NCBI GenBank assembly: GCA_009838625.1 | Contig: VXRG01000104.1 | Span: 1 to 40,642 of the forward strand | Length of the DNA: 40,642 nucleotides | Direction of reading: 5' to 3' | From: Caldilineaceae bacterium SB0664_bin_27 | Lineage (GTDB): Bacteria > Chloroflexota > Anaerolineae > Caldilineales > Caldilineaceae | In this document: piece after piece, positions 34,340-40,642 of the stretch | How the letters are laid out: every line of letters begins with the position of its first letter | Numbering within the stretch: the first letter of the stretch is position 1 | Made by a program: the position numbers and the translations under genes | Notes under the pieces: model-generated | Seen by the model: the letters and a program-made list of their open reading frames with translations, nothing else | The model's database searches: none | What the model was told of the DNA's origin: nothing

Positions 34340-36511
34340 ATGTTCGAGAGTGTGATAGCGGCTGTTCAACCTGCCGACAGTCCAAATACCCCAGAGGCAA
34401 GTCGCCGTTTCTTCCGTCTCACAACAGTCATTATCCTGGCGTTCCTGACACTCGCCGTGGTCATACTCCGGCTCTACAGGCTGGACGAACTGCCGGCAGG
34501 GATTCAGGTCAGCGAGGCATTGAACGGTGTAGACGCTCTGCGCGTCCTGAACGGCGAACATGCCGTTTTCTTTCCTTCTGAGTTCAGCGGCCACGAAGGT
34601 CTGGTCGTGTACCTGATTGCACTCTCGATTTCTCTCCTGGACCAGACTGACCTGGCATTGCGCCTGCCCACCGCATTGGCCAATGCGGGAACTGTCTTTG
34701 TCGTGTTCTGGCTAGGCCGGCTGCTCTTCGGAAGAGATGAATCAGGTGCAGCCACGTCATGGCGCGGCATGTTCATCGGTGGGGTTGCCGCCAGCCTGAT
34801 GGCTGTGTCGATAGGACAGACGGTCCTGGGACGGACGGTCTTTCGGGCCAATCACTTGCTCCTGCTGACTTCACTGTGCCTGGCCCTGCTCTGGTGGGGC
34901 TGGAGGGAGAGAAGCTGGTGGGCGGTTACACTGGCCGGTGTCTGCGCCGGTCTGGTTCAGTACACTTACATCCCTGCGCGCTTCACGCCATTTCTTTTCC
35001 TCGCACTGGGCTTGAGTTTCCTGATAGCCCGCAGAAATACCGGCCCGATAAACCTGAGGTCTGAGCTCCCCTGGATTCTCAACTTCGGGGGCACGGCACT
35101 TCTGGTGGCTGCGCCGATATTTGTCTTTTTCGCTCTCCATCCTGAACACTTCTTTTTGCGGAGCAACGCGATCTCTGTTCTTCAGCCCCATGTCAGTGAG
35201 GGAAACCCCCTGGGCGTGTTCCTGGATAACCTGGTCTGGCATCTGGCGGCATTTGGCTTCAAGGGAGACGTAAGCTGGCGCCATAACTTTGACGCTTTGC
35301 CGATGCTCAATCCCTGGGAGGCATCTTTTTTCTGGCTCGGCGCAGGAATCTCGTTGTGGCGGTGGCAGCGGCCTGCGTGCCGACTCCTACTTCTCTATTT
35401 GGCTTTCCTTCTGCTGCCGGCAGTTATAGCGAGAGACTATGCCCCGAACACCCTGAGAATGCTAGGCGCAACGCCGGCCGTCTATCTGATAACGGCCTAC
35501 GGTCTTTGGGAAGCCTTTCATTTCGTAAGGAGACGTCTCTTCCCGACTCGAGTCGCCGAAAGCGCCGTGGCCCTGGGAGCCGTCGCGGCAGCGGCGGTAC
35601 TGGTTCAAGGCGTAACCACTTTCCGCAGCTACTTCGGTGCCTGGGCATTCGAGCGCGGCGTTCAGTTTGCTTACGAAGTTCCCTGGTCGGATTTCGCGCG
35701 TACACTCAACGCTTTGCCTTCAAGCGAAGGGGAGCTTTACCTGATTCCAAACTCACTGGACCATCCCAGCTTTGACTACATCTACAGGGGCGCCGCCTCA
35801 ACTTACTACTTTCCCAGGGAGACCGCTGACCTTGGACTCCTGGCTTCTGAAATCGAATCAGCTATTGCGGGAATGGAGAATCTGACCAAAGTCAAGGTTG
35901 TTCAGTTGAACAACGTTCATGTTGGCTGGATAGGCAATGACACGGGCCGAGTCCCTGTACTGCTGGGCAAATACGCCAGACTTGAAGACGTCGAGCATTT
36001 CAATGATTTCCAAGTTCACAACTTCACCGAAATCTCCATGGAGCACGGCTGGACATTCTTCGAGCGTATGCAACCTTTGACAGTAGAATATGACGGCGGC
36101 ATTTCACTGATGGGCCTTGCCCTCGGTCAGGGTCCGGAGGAGTATTCAGCCGAAACACCAATTGAGCTCAGAAGGGAGGAGCCTCTTTGGATAGCGCTGA
36201 ATTGGGAGACTCGGCCTGATCTGGAAGTAGATTTTTCGGTGTCGATCCGTCTGCACGACCGCGAAGGGGAGGTCGTCTTTCAGGAAGATTCCCTCCTGTG
36301 GAATCCGCTGCACAGGCCCACAAGCGATTGGACGCAAAGTGAGGGAATTGATTCCCTGTTCCAGATCAGCCTTCCGCCTGACCTTGCTCCCGGCGAATAC
36401 GAACTCAGGCTTGTCGTCTATGATTCGGAGACGCTGACTCCAACCGTCCAGGTTGGTGTTTGGGAACCGGAGCTGACTTTGGCAGAAGTCAGGACTTGGG
36501 AAAGCGATTGA
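34340..36511 (+). CDS. GT39/PMT-like multispanning membrane glycosyltransferase
   Basis: A 723-residue protein with a cytoplasmic N terminus, a first membrane segment at about 27-45, then the extracytoplasmic loop YRLDELPAGIQVSEALNGVDALRVL, and about 10-12 further segments up to residue 450. A soluble C-terminal part follows, ending in a beta-rich segment (about 610-723). The layout resembles dolichyl-phosphate-mannose mannosyltransferase/ArnT-like proteins that transfer sugars from polyprenyl phosphates. The usual acidic pair in the first loop (DE) is SE here (58-59), so activity is uncertain. GGAG lies 8 bases before the ATG at 34340; an upstream ATG at 34250 would add 30 residues before the first membrane segment. 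Confidence 0.78.
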   Translation: MFESVIAAVQPADSPNTPEASRRFFRLTTVIILAFLTLAVVILRLYRLDELPAGIQVSEALNGVDALRVLNGEHAVFFPSEFSGHEGLVVYLIALSISLLDQTDLALRLPTALANAGTVFVVFWLGRLLFGRDESGAATSWRGMFIGGVAASLMAVSIGQTVLGRTVFRANHLLLLTSLCLALLWWGWRERSWWAVTLAGVCAGLVQYTYIPARFTPFLFLALGLSFLIARRNTGPINLRSELPWILNFGGTALLVAAPIFVFFALHPEHFFLRSNAISVLQPHVSEGNPLGVFLDNLVWHLAAFGFKGDVSWRHNFDALPMLNPWEASFFWLGAGISLWRWQRPACRLLLLYLAFLLLPAVIARDYAPNTLRMLGATPAVYLITAYGLWEAFHFVRRRLFPTRVAESAVALGAVAAAAVLVQGVTTFRSYFGAWAFERGVQFAYEVPWSDFARTLNALPSSEGELYLIPNSLDHPSFDYIYRGAASTYYFPRETADLGLLASEIESAIAGMENLTKVKVVQLNNVHVGWIGNDTGRVPVLLGKYARLEDVEHFNDFQVHNFTEISMEHGWTFFERMQPLTVEYDGGISLMGLALGQGPEEYSAETPIELRREEPLWIALNWETRPDLEVDFSVSIRLHDREGEVVFQEDSLLWNPLHRPTSDWTQSEGIDSLFQISLPPDLAPGEYELRLVVYDSETLTPTVQVGVWEPELTLAEVRTWESD

Positions 36512-36876
36512 GTCAGGTCCTTTCTCAATGACGGGCCTCGCCGAAGCCCAGTTGATCTGCAACTGCAACTCTCATTGAAGGAATGCCGATATCAGCTGAC
36601 TGTGCTTCTTACCCGCGCGTCTTTCCGGCGGCTTGCTCGTCTACAATTCGCACTTGACTGGTTGATTGGCAAGGCGGGTGCTATAATCGCTCCTGGGCGA
36701 GAGCAGGCCACTGCTGACTAAACTAAATTGGATGCAGTGCAAACAATCGATTTCGGCCAGTAGGGAGTCGGGGAGTGAGAACAGGAAGTGCAATTACTCC
36801 AGCGCTGTCTAACCGTGCGTTTCAGAGAAGAGAGCGGGAAACCTGACTCGTTTCTTTGCGATAGAGAGGACTAAGC
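36512..36876. other. Intergenic region and long leader before fchA
   Basis: About 365 bases. A strong extended -10 box lies at 36679-36687; transcription from there would give a leader of about 183 bases before the fchA GTG. I compared the leader by eye with the conserved parts of tetrahydrofolate, ZTP and glycine riboswitches and found none of them. Nothing else is seen. Confidence 0.5.
36679..36687 (+). promoter_or_regulatory. Extended -10 promoter for the folate operon
   Basis: TGCTATAAT combines a perfect TATAAT (36682-36687) with the extended TGn. TTGACT at 36654-36659 is 22 bases upstream and TTGATT at 36663-36668 only 14 bases, so neither -35 box is well spaced. Confidence 0.5.
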
Positions 36877-37524
36877 GTGACTAATCCGGATACAGCTGGG
36901 ACTTCGATAGAGACATTCCTGAATGACCTGGCTTCAGGTGAGTCAACGCCAGGAGGAGGGGCGGCCGCGGCTCTGACCGGCAGTCAAGCGGCCGCATTGC
37001 TCAGCATGGTCTTGAACTTCACTGTCGGCCGCAAAAAGTACGCAGCCGTGGAGGAAGAGCTGAGAGGTGTACTGCTGCGAACCGAAGAGATGCGCGCCGA
37101 ACTCCCGGCCTACGCAGACAAGGATGCCGAGGCGTTTGGCGCGGTGGCGGCCTGTTACTCAATGCCCCGATCCAGCGCGGAAGAAAAGGCAGCCCGGAAC
37201 AAGGCTATGCAGACCGCTCTGCGCGGCGCTGCAGAGGTACCCTTCTCTATCGCCGAAATGTGTGCCGACCTGCTGAAACTGACCTCCCCGGTTGCTGAGA
37301 AAGGCAATCCCAATGTCGTCAGTGATGCGGCAACAGCAGCTCACCTGGCCTATGCGGCCCTCTACAGTGCCCTCGTAAACGTTGATATCAATCTGAAGTA
37401 CCTCAAGGACGATACTTTTGTTTCCAAAATGCAGGCAGAGGTGACGGAATTGAAGGCTTCTGCCGAGAGCAACTATATGGCAGCCCGCGCAGCGTGCACG
37501 AGAGTCCTAGGCGTAGAGATATGA
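36877..37524 (+). CDS. fchA: Methenyltetrahydrofolate cyclohydrolase (FTCD_C/FchA)
   Basis: A 215-residue helical protein of the formiminotransferase-cyclodeaminase C-terminal family. The folate-binding glycine loop [19 protein letters not shown] (about 23-41) is typical. Family members deaminate formimino-THF or hydrolyse 5,10-methenyl-THF to 10-formyl-THF. The next gene, folD, overlaps it by ATGA, which favours the cyclohydrolase role. GTG start with GAGAGGA 6 bases upstream. The length is normal for a stand-alone FchA. Confidence 0.85.
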   Translation: MTNPDTAGTSIETFLNDLASGESTPGGGAAAALTGSQAAALLSMVLNFTVGRKKYAAVEEELRGVLLRTEEMRAELPAYADKDAEAFGAVAACYSMPRSSAEEKAARNKAMQTALRGAAEVPFSIAEMCADLLKLTSPVAEKGNPNVVSDAATAAHLAYAALYSALVNVDINLKYLKDDTFVSKMQAEVTELKASAESNYMAARAACTRVLGVEI

Positions 37525-38381
37525 CCGCACAGCTATTGAAAGGCCGGCAGTTGGCCAAGCAGTTGCAGGCCGAACTGTCCGAGAGTTTTGCAGAACTGGC
37601 TACCGCTGCCGGCGTGCAGCCGACTCTGGCCGCATTACAGGTGGGCGCGGACCCGGCCGCGGCAGGGTACTTGCGCGCGATTCGCCGCGCTTGTCAAGGG
37701 GTTGGCGTTGCTCTCAGGCCCGTCGAGCTTGATGAAAAGAGCAGCCCTGAAGAGGTTCAGGCAGCGCTAACCACGTTGAACGACGACAAGGCCGTTCATG
37801 GAATCATGGTGCTGGAGCCGCTGCCGGATCATGTCGACAGTTCTCAACTGATAGACTTCCTGAGCCCAGCAAAGGACGTGGACGGCGTTCATCCGCTCAA
37901 TGCGGGAAGGCTGGCTGCGCAGCGTCAACCGCACTTTGTGCCGGCCACTCCGGCAGGGGCAATAATGCTTCTGGAAGATGCCGACGTGACCTTCAAGGGC
38001 AAGAAGGCAGTCGTAATCGGGCGCAGTGATATTGTAGGAAAGCCGATGGCCCTGTTGTTGCTGCATCGACATTGCACGGTCACAGTTGCCCATAGCCGAA
38101 CGGAGGACCTGCCATCGGTTGCAAGAGAGGCGGACATCCTGTGTGTGGCGGTGGGACGCCCGGAAATGGTTACAGGCGACTGGATTAAGCCCGGGGCAGT
38201 TGTTGTTGATTTTGGGACGACCTACGTGGGAAATTCTGTTAAAGGCGACTGCGAACCGGCTAGCGTGGAAGCCGCAGCGGGCATGTTTACTCCCGTTCCG
38301 GGCGGAACGGGCCCAATGACGAACGTGATGCTAATGCACAATCTGCTCAGCGCCTACCGCCGTCTCGTCTCTGCAAGCTGA
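37521..38381 (+). CDS. folD: FolD-type methylenetetrahydrofolate dehydrogenase, cyclohydrolase residues lost
   Basis: A 286-residue FolD homologue: N-terminal catalytic domain, Rossmann domain [18 protein letters not shown], and C-terminal [10 protein letters not shown]. The numbering matches E. coli FolD closely. Tyr50 and Asp121 (in KDVDG) are present, but position 54, the catalytic Lys (YVxxK), is Ile in YLRAIRR, and position 98, the Gln of VQLPLP, is Leu in VLEPLP. In human and bacterial FolD, Lys and Gln at these places are needed for methenyl-THF hydrolysis. The protein therefore probably keeps NAD(P)-linked oxidation of methylene-THF only, with FchA doing the hydrolysis. The ATG overlaps the fchA stop by 4 bases. 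The stop lies 2 bases before the convergent RNase H-like stop. Confidence 0.88.
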   Translation: MTAQLLKGRQLAKQLQAELSESFAELATAAGVQPTLAALQVGADPAAAGYLRAIRRACQGVGVALRPVELDEKSSPEEVQAALTTLNDDKAVHGIMVLEPLPDHVDSSQLIDFLSPAKDVDGVHPLNAGRLAAQRQPHFVPATPAGAIMLLEDADVTFKGKKAVVIGRSDIVGKPMALLLLHRHCTVTVAHSRTEDLPSVAREADILCVAVGRPEMVTGDWIKPGAVVVDFGTTYVGNSVKGDCEPASVEAAAGMFTPVPGGTGPMTNVMLMHNLLSAYRRLVSAS

Positions 38382-38383
38382 GC

Positions 38384-39130
38384 CTAGTGTCCCAGAATCT
38401 CGACACTCTTTGCGCGTGGATGGTGGTTGATTTCGCTCTTCCCATAGCCGCTCAACAGGGCCTTCACTTTCTCCAACCGGACTTGCAGGCGAGGTTCTTT
38501 ACAGTCCCACTTCCCAACTACCTGGTTGCAGACCAGCAGTGAATCACCCCAGATAGCTACATAAGCGGAACCCGGCTCCATCTGGCGCTCTTTCAATCTG
38601 TCCAGCAGTCCTTCCAGCGCGGCTATGAGAGTGTCGTACTCGGCTTCATTGTTTGTTACATTGTCGCCGAATTCAAGTTGAACTATTTCGCGATTGTATC
38701 CCGGCCAGTCCAGCGCGAAGCTTCCGTAGCCTACTCCAGGATTGCCGCGGCTGCCTCCATCAAATACGATTTGTATCGGATCTTTCGGCAACTCTTCCTG
38801 CAGGGATGGGTGTGCTGGTTCAACTGCGTCCCTTTGGATTGGAGAACCGACTGCTGTAGGTGGGGCTTCCGGGGGGCGATCGTCAGATTCTCGAGGGCGA
38901 TTGGCCGGTGCAGGCGGTCTTGGCTCTACTGGCTTCTCAACGATCTGCCGGTTGCTTCTTGCGATGCTCTGCGAGGTAACAGAGAGTGCGATTTTCAGTG
39001 GATTCCTATCCGCCAGCAACTCCTCTGTCTCAATCAGCCCCATAGCCTTTAACTTTCGGAAGAGCGAACGCCTCTGCCGGGTAGAGAGTCTTCCGATCTG
39101 GTTGACAAGCCTATCAATATTGCTTCTCAT
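38384..39130 (-). CDS. RNase H-like domain protein
   Basis: A 248-residue protein with three parts: a short helical N terminus (about 1-50) with RQRRSLFRKLKAMGLIETEEL, a Pro-rich linker (about 65-115), and a C-terminal RNase HI-like domain. Active-site residues: Asp124 in FDGGSRGNPG, Glu162 in TNNEAEY and Asp196 in IWGDSLLV. The fourth acidic residue, normally Asp near the C terminus, seems to be Glu244 in SVEILGH, so activity on RNA/DNA hybrids is uncertain. It lies convergent with folD, the stops 2 bases apart. A plant-like or archaeal-type RNase HI subfamily is possible. Confidence 0.83.
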   Translation of the reverse strand: MRSNIDRLVNQIGRLSTRQRRSLFRKLKAMGLIETEELLADRNPLKIALSVTSQSIARSNRQIVEKPVEPRPPAPANRPRESDDRPPEAPPTAVGSPIQRDAVEPAHPSLQEELPKDPIQIVFDGGSRGNPGVGYGSFALDWPGYNREIVQLEFGDNVTNNEAEYDTLIAALEGLLDRLKERQMEPGSAYVAIWGDSLLVCNQVVGKWDCKEPRLQVRLEKVKALLSGYGKSEINHHPRAKSVEILGH

Positions 39131-39305
39131 ATCCGCCCAGCTCCAACTCTTCGGGTCCTCAAGCAGACCTGAAGAAAACTTGGACCCATTTCAGATGGTT
39201 CGAATCCGTAATCTGCTGAAGAGGGGGAGAGCGTCGCTATTGGCGTCCCGGCCTGCTGCGAGCAGAGGACAGTCAAGAAACACACTTTGAGAATGCGGCG
39301 GGGCG

Positions 39306-40169
39306 CTATGCCGGCTGCCGCTCCTGCCTTTGCGCAGCCTTGGCCTTTTCCCATAAGAAGAGCAGGTTGGCTTGATGGAAATTCTGGACAAGCCCACCCA
39401 GGGGAATGCGCGTCCGACCGAATTCCTCGATGTCGTGACTCAGGAGCTCTCGCTTGGTCGCCCCTTCGGAAAGGAGCCGTTCGACCAGTTCCTCAACGTC
39501 ATTCAGGTATTTTATGCTTTCTTCTATGCTGGGGGTTACTTCACCTCTCAGGAGAATATCACCATGGCCCTGTACAATCGTCTCCAAATTAAATTCGTGC
39601 AGACTGTGCAGAGACTGTTTGAATTTTTCAATGTCGGCTAGCGGGGACGCAATCACTGGCACGGGCATCATCAGGTCGCTTGCGAACAGTACCTTTTCCT
39701 CTCGCACGTGCACGACACACACATCAGGCCCTGGACCAGGCGCGTGCATGATATGGACGGTTTTGTCGCCCAGGCGAATTACGGAACCCTCATTGAAGAT
39801 GATTTTCGGGAGGCGGATTTCTACGCGCAATAGCTCGGTGGTATGCTCTCTCGCCTCTTCCAGCGCTCTGCGACCATAGCGTACAAGCAGGTCACGGGCG
39901 GACTCATGGGCAATGAGTTCCGCCTCAGGGAAGAGACAGGATCCGTAAACATGGTCTGCATGGCTTATTGTGTTGACAAGATAGCGAATGCCAGCGGGGC
40001 AAACTTGCGCGGCAAAGTCTATTATCTGGTTGGTTTCCGAGGGAAATGGGAGGGTATCAATCAATATACCGCCCTCTGAGGACACGACCAGTCCGGCGTT
40101 GACCTCTGCGTACAGCGCGCTGGTGAATACCCACGTATCATCTGCAACCCGTGTGCGCGTAATCGCCAC
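39306..40169 (-). CDS. Metallo-beta-lactamase-fold protein, incomplete metal site
   Basis: A 287-residue MBL-fold protein. Typical parts: N-terminal [30 protein letters not shown] with the bridging Asp165, and the late His in VQGHGDI (about 202). The metal motif HxHxDH reads ISHADH (68-73), so the first His is Ile, and PGHTPGS reads PGPGPDV, so another His is Pro. It might bind one metal or have lost hydrolase activity. The C-terminal 60 residues are helical and charged. The gene is on the minus strand upstream of the RNase H-like gene, with a gap of 175 bases; cotranscription is possible. Confidence 0.8.
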   Translation of the reverse strand: MAITRTRVADDTWVFTSALYAEVNAGLVVSSEGGILIDTLPFPSETNQIIDFAAQVCPAGIRYLVNTISHADHVYGSCLFPEAELIAHESARDLLVRYGRRALEEAREHTTELLRVEIRLPKIIFNEGSVIRLGDKTVHIMHAPGPGPDVCVVHVREEKVLFASDLMMPVPVIASPLADIEKFKQSLHSLHEFNLETIVQGHGDILLRGEVTPSIEESIKYLNDVEELVERLLSEGATKRELLSHDIEEFGRTRIPLGGLVQNFHQANLLFLWEKAKAAQRQERQPA

Positions 40170-40392
40170 CTGCTACATCCCCTTCCCGGATTTCATGGCA
40201 AGACCAGTCGTCAAATTGAAGATTATAGCACAGTGCAGCAACGCGGAGCAATGGCGGCACCGGCCCCGGTGCATCCCAGATTTGGGGTGGGAACGGCAGA
40301 GGTCGGGAGCACGCTGTAAGTGGTCAGGATCCGGTGACAATTTTTTGGAACCTCCGTTTGATTGAACGGCTCAGGGGTGAATGATCTGAAGG

Positions 40393-40422
40393 ATTTGGCA
40401 CAATTTGGCACAATTTGGCACG
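40393..40422. repeat. Three tandem ATTTGGCACA repeats
   Basis: Three consecutive 10-base units ATTTGGCACA, ATTTGGCACA and ATTTGGCACG lie head to tail, and a fourth similar unit ATTTGGCACC lies at 40489-40498. The 10-base spacing puts each unit on the same face of the helix, as expected for cooperative protein binding sites. No regulated gene is evident: the nearest start (40169, minus strand) is about 220 bases away. Confidence 0.5.
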
Positions 40423-40575
40423 TTTTTAGGGGGTTACCCCCCTTCCCACTCATCGGCCCAACAGTGAAATCAGTCACCATGTCTCATCATTTGGCACCTA
40501 TTGGGGGGGGGTTCTTAAGGCAGTCGCTTCTATTCAGGTTTGCCAGTATTTTCGAAGATATCCGGAGAGTCCAGA

Positions 40576-40642
40576 TGGGCGAAGAGTGAGTGGAGAGGAG
40601 TGAGGAGTGAGTGGCGTGGGGCGGCGCGTGAGGGGGAGCGAG
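40576..40642. repeat. GA-rich repeat at the window end
   Basis: Purine-rich sequence with GAGTGAGTGGAGAGGAGTGAG and GTGAGGGGGAGCG, on the same strand as the block at 217-362 and with similar units. It runs off the end of the window. Confidence 0.45.

Larger units (their letters stand above)
40170..40642. other. Non-coding end region with short repeats
   Basis: About 470 bases without a credible gene. It contains three tandem 10-base repeats (40393-40422), a G5-TTA-C6 palindrome just after them (about 40429-40442), a run of nine G at about 40503-40511, and a GA-rich stretch from about 40576 to the window end that resembles the one at 217-362. Confidence 0.6.

Noticed and set aside
36688..36876. 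Tetrahydrofolate, ZTP or glycine riboswitch before fchA
   Set aside because: The conserved core sequences of these classes are not visible in the leader.
1..40642. tRNA genes, CRISPR arrays, insertion sequences and phage genes
   Set aside because: No CRISPR-like spaced repeats, no transposase or integrase motifs and no cloverleaf-like sequence were noticed on either strand by eye; a covariance-model search was not possible.

Overview
The window looks like a piece of a GC-rich, free-living or host-associated heterotroph, most likely a member of the Chloroflexota (Caldilineales/Anaerolineae-like). This placement is an inference. It rests on Tat-type lipoprotein signal peptides of substrate-binding proteins that continue with Ala/Pro-rich linkers, on many accessory catabolic oxidoreductases (Gfo/Idh/MocA, phytanoyl-CoA dioxygenase, ThuA-like), on large membrane glycosyltransferase-like proteins, and on purine-rich low-complexity repeats between genes. 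I see no rRNA, tRNA, CRISPR array, transposase or phage gene.

Layout. Positions 1-638 are non-coding: GA-rich repeats, a small inverted-repeat element and a good promoter. Next come a ThuA-like protein, an MFS exporter and a large uncharacterised protein on the plus strand (0.6-4.5 kb). A minus-strand AroE-like dehydrogenase and a plus-strand pair of SAM-dependent enzymes follow (4.6-7.4 kb). From 14.5 down to 7.4 kb a minus-strand catabolic operon runs: alcohol dehydrogenase, Tat-exported sugar-type binding lipoprotein, two ABC permeases, amidohydrolase, enoyl-CoA hydratase and a 2-keto-4-pentenoate hydratase-like protein. Divergent from it (14.9-20.1 kb, plus) is a cluster of a sugar-phosphate isomerase-like TIM barrel, an SDR, two Gfo/Idh/MocA oxidoreductases and a PhyH dioxygenase. 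Together the two clusters look like uptake and oxidative breakdown of an unidentified sugar-like or polyol-like compound.

From 20.1 to 26.5 kb there are a multispanning MOP-type transporter and a zinc-free dehydrogenase (minus), then a peptide-type ABC uptake operon (binding protein plus two permeases, no ATPase). At 26.7-29.0 kb a large membrane protein gene is broken by one in-frame TGA where a Trp codon is expected. From 29.2 to 33.9 kb minus-strand genes encode a haloacid dehalogenase, a DJ-1/PfpI protein, an enolase-superfamily dehydratase, an NAD-dependent epimerase and another MDR dehydrogenase; this resembles sugar-acid catabolism. At 34.3-38.4 kb a GT39-like membrane protein is followed by a two-gene folate operon (fchA-folD, ATGA overlap). 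An RNase H-like protein and a degenerate metallo-beta-lactamase-fold protein close the coding part. The final 470 bases hold short tandem repeats and again GA-rich sequence.

Most notable points: (1) the FolD protein has lost the Lys and Gln needed for cyclohydrolase activity and is translationally coupled to a separate cyclohydrolase gene; (2) the TGA-interrupted membrane protein; (3) perfect hairpins directly after both ABC binding-protein genes; (4) two ABC uptake systems without any ATPase gene; (5) the divergent catabolic clusters, whose substrate I cannot name.
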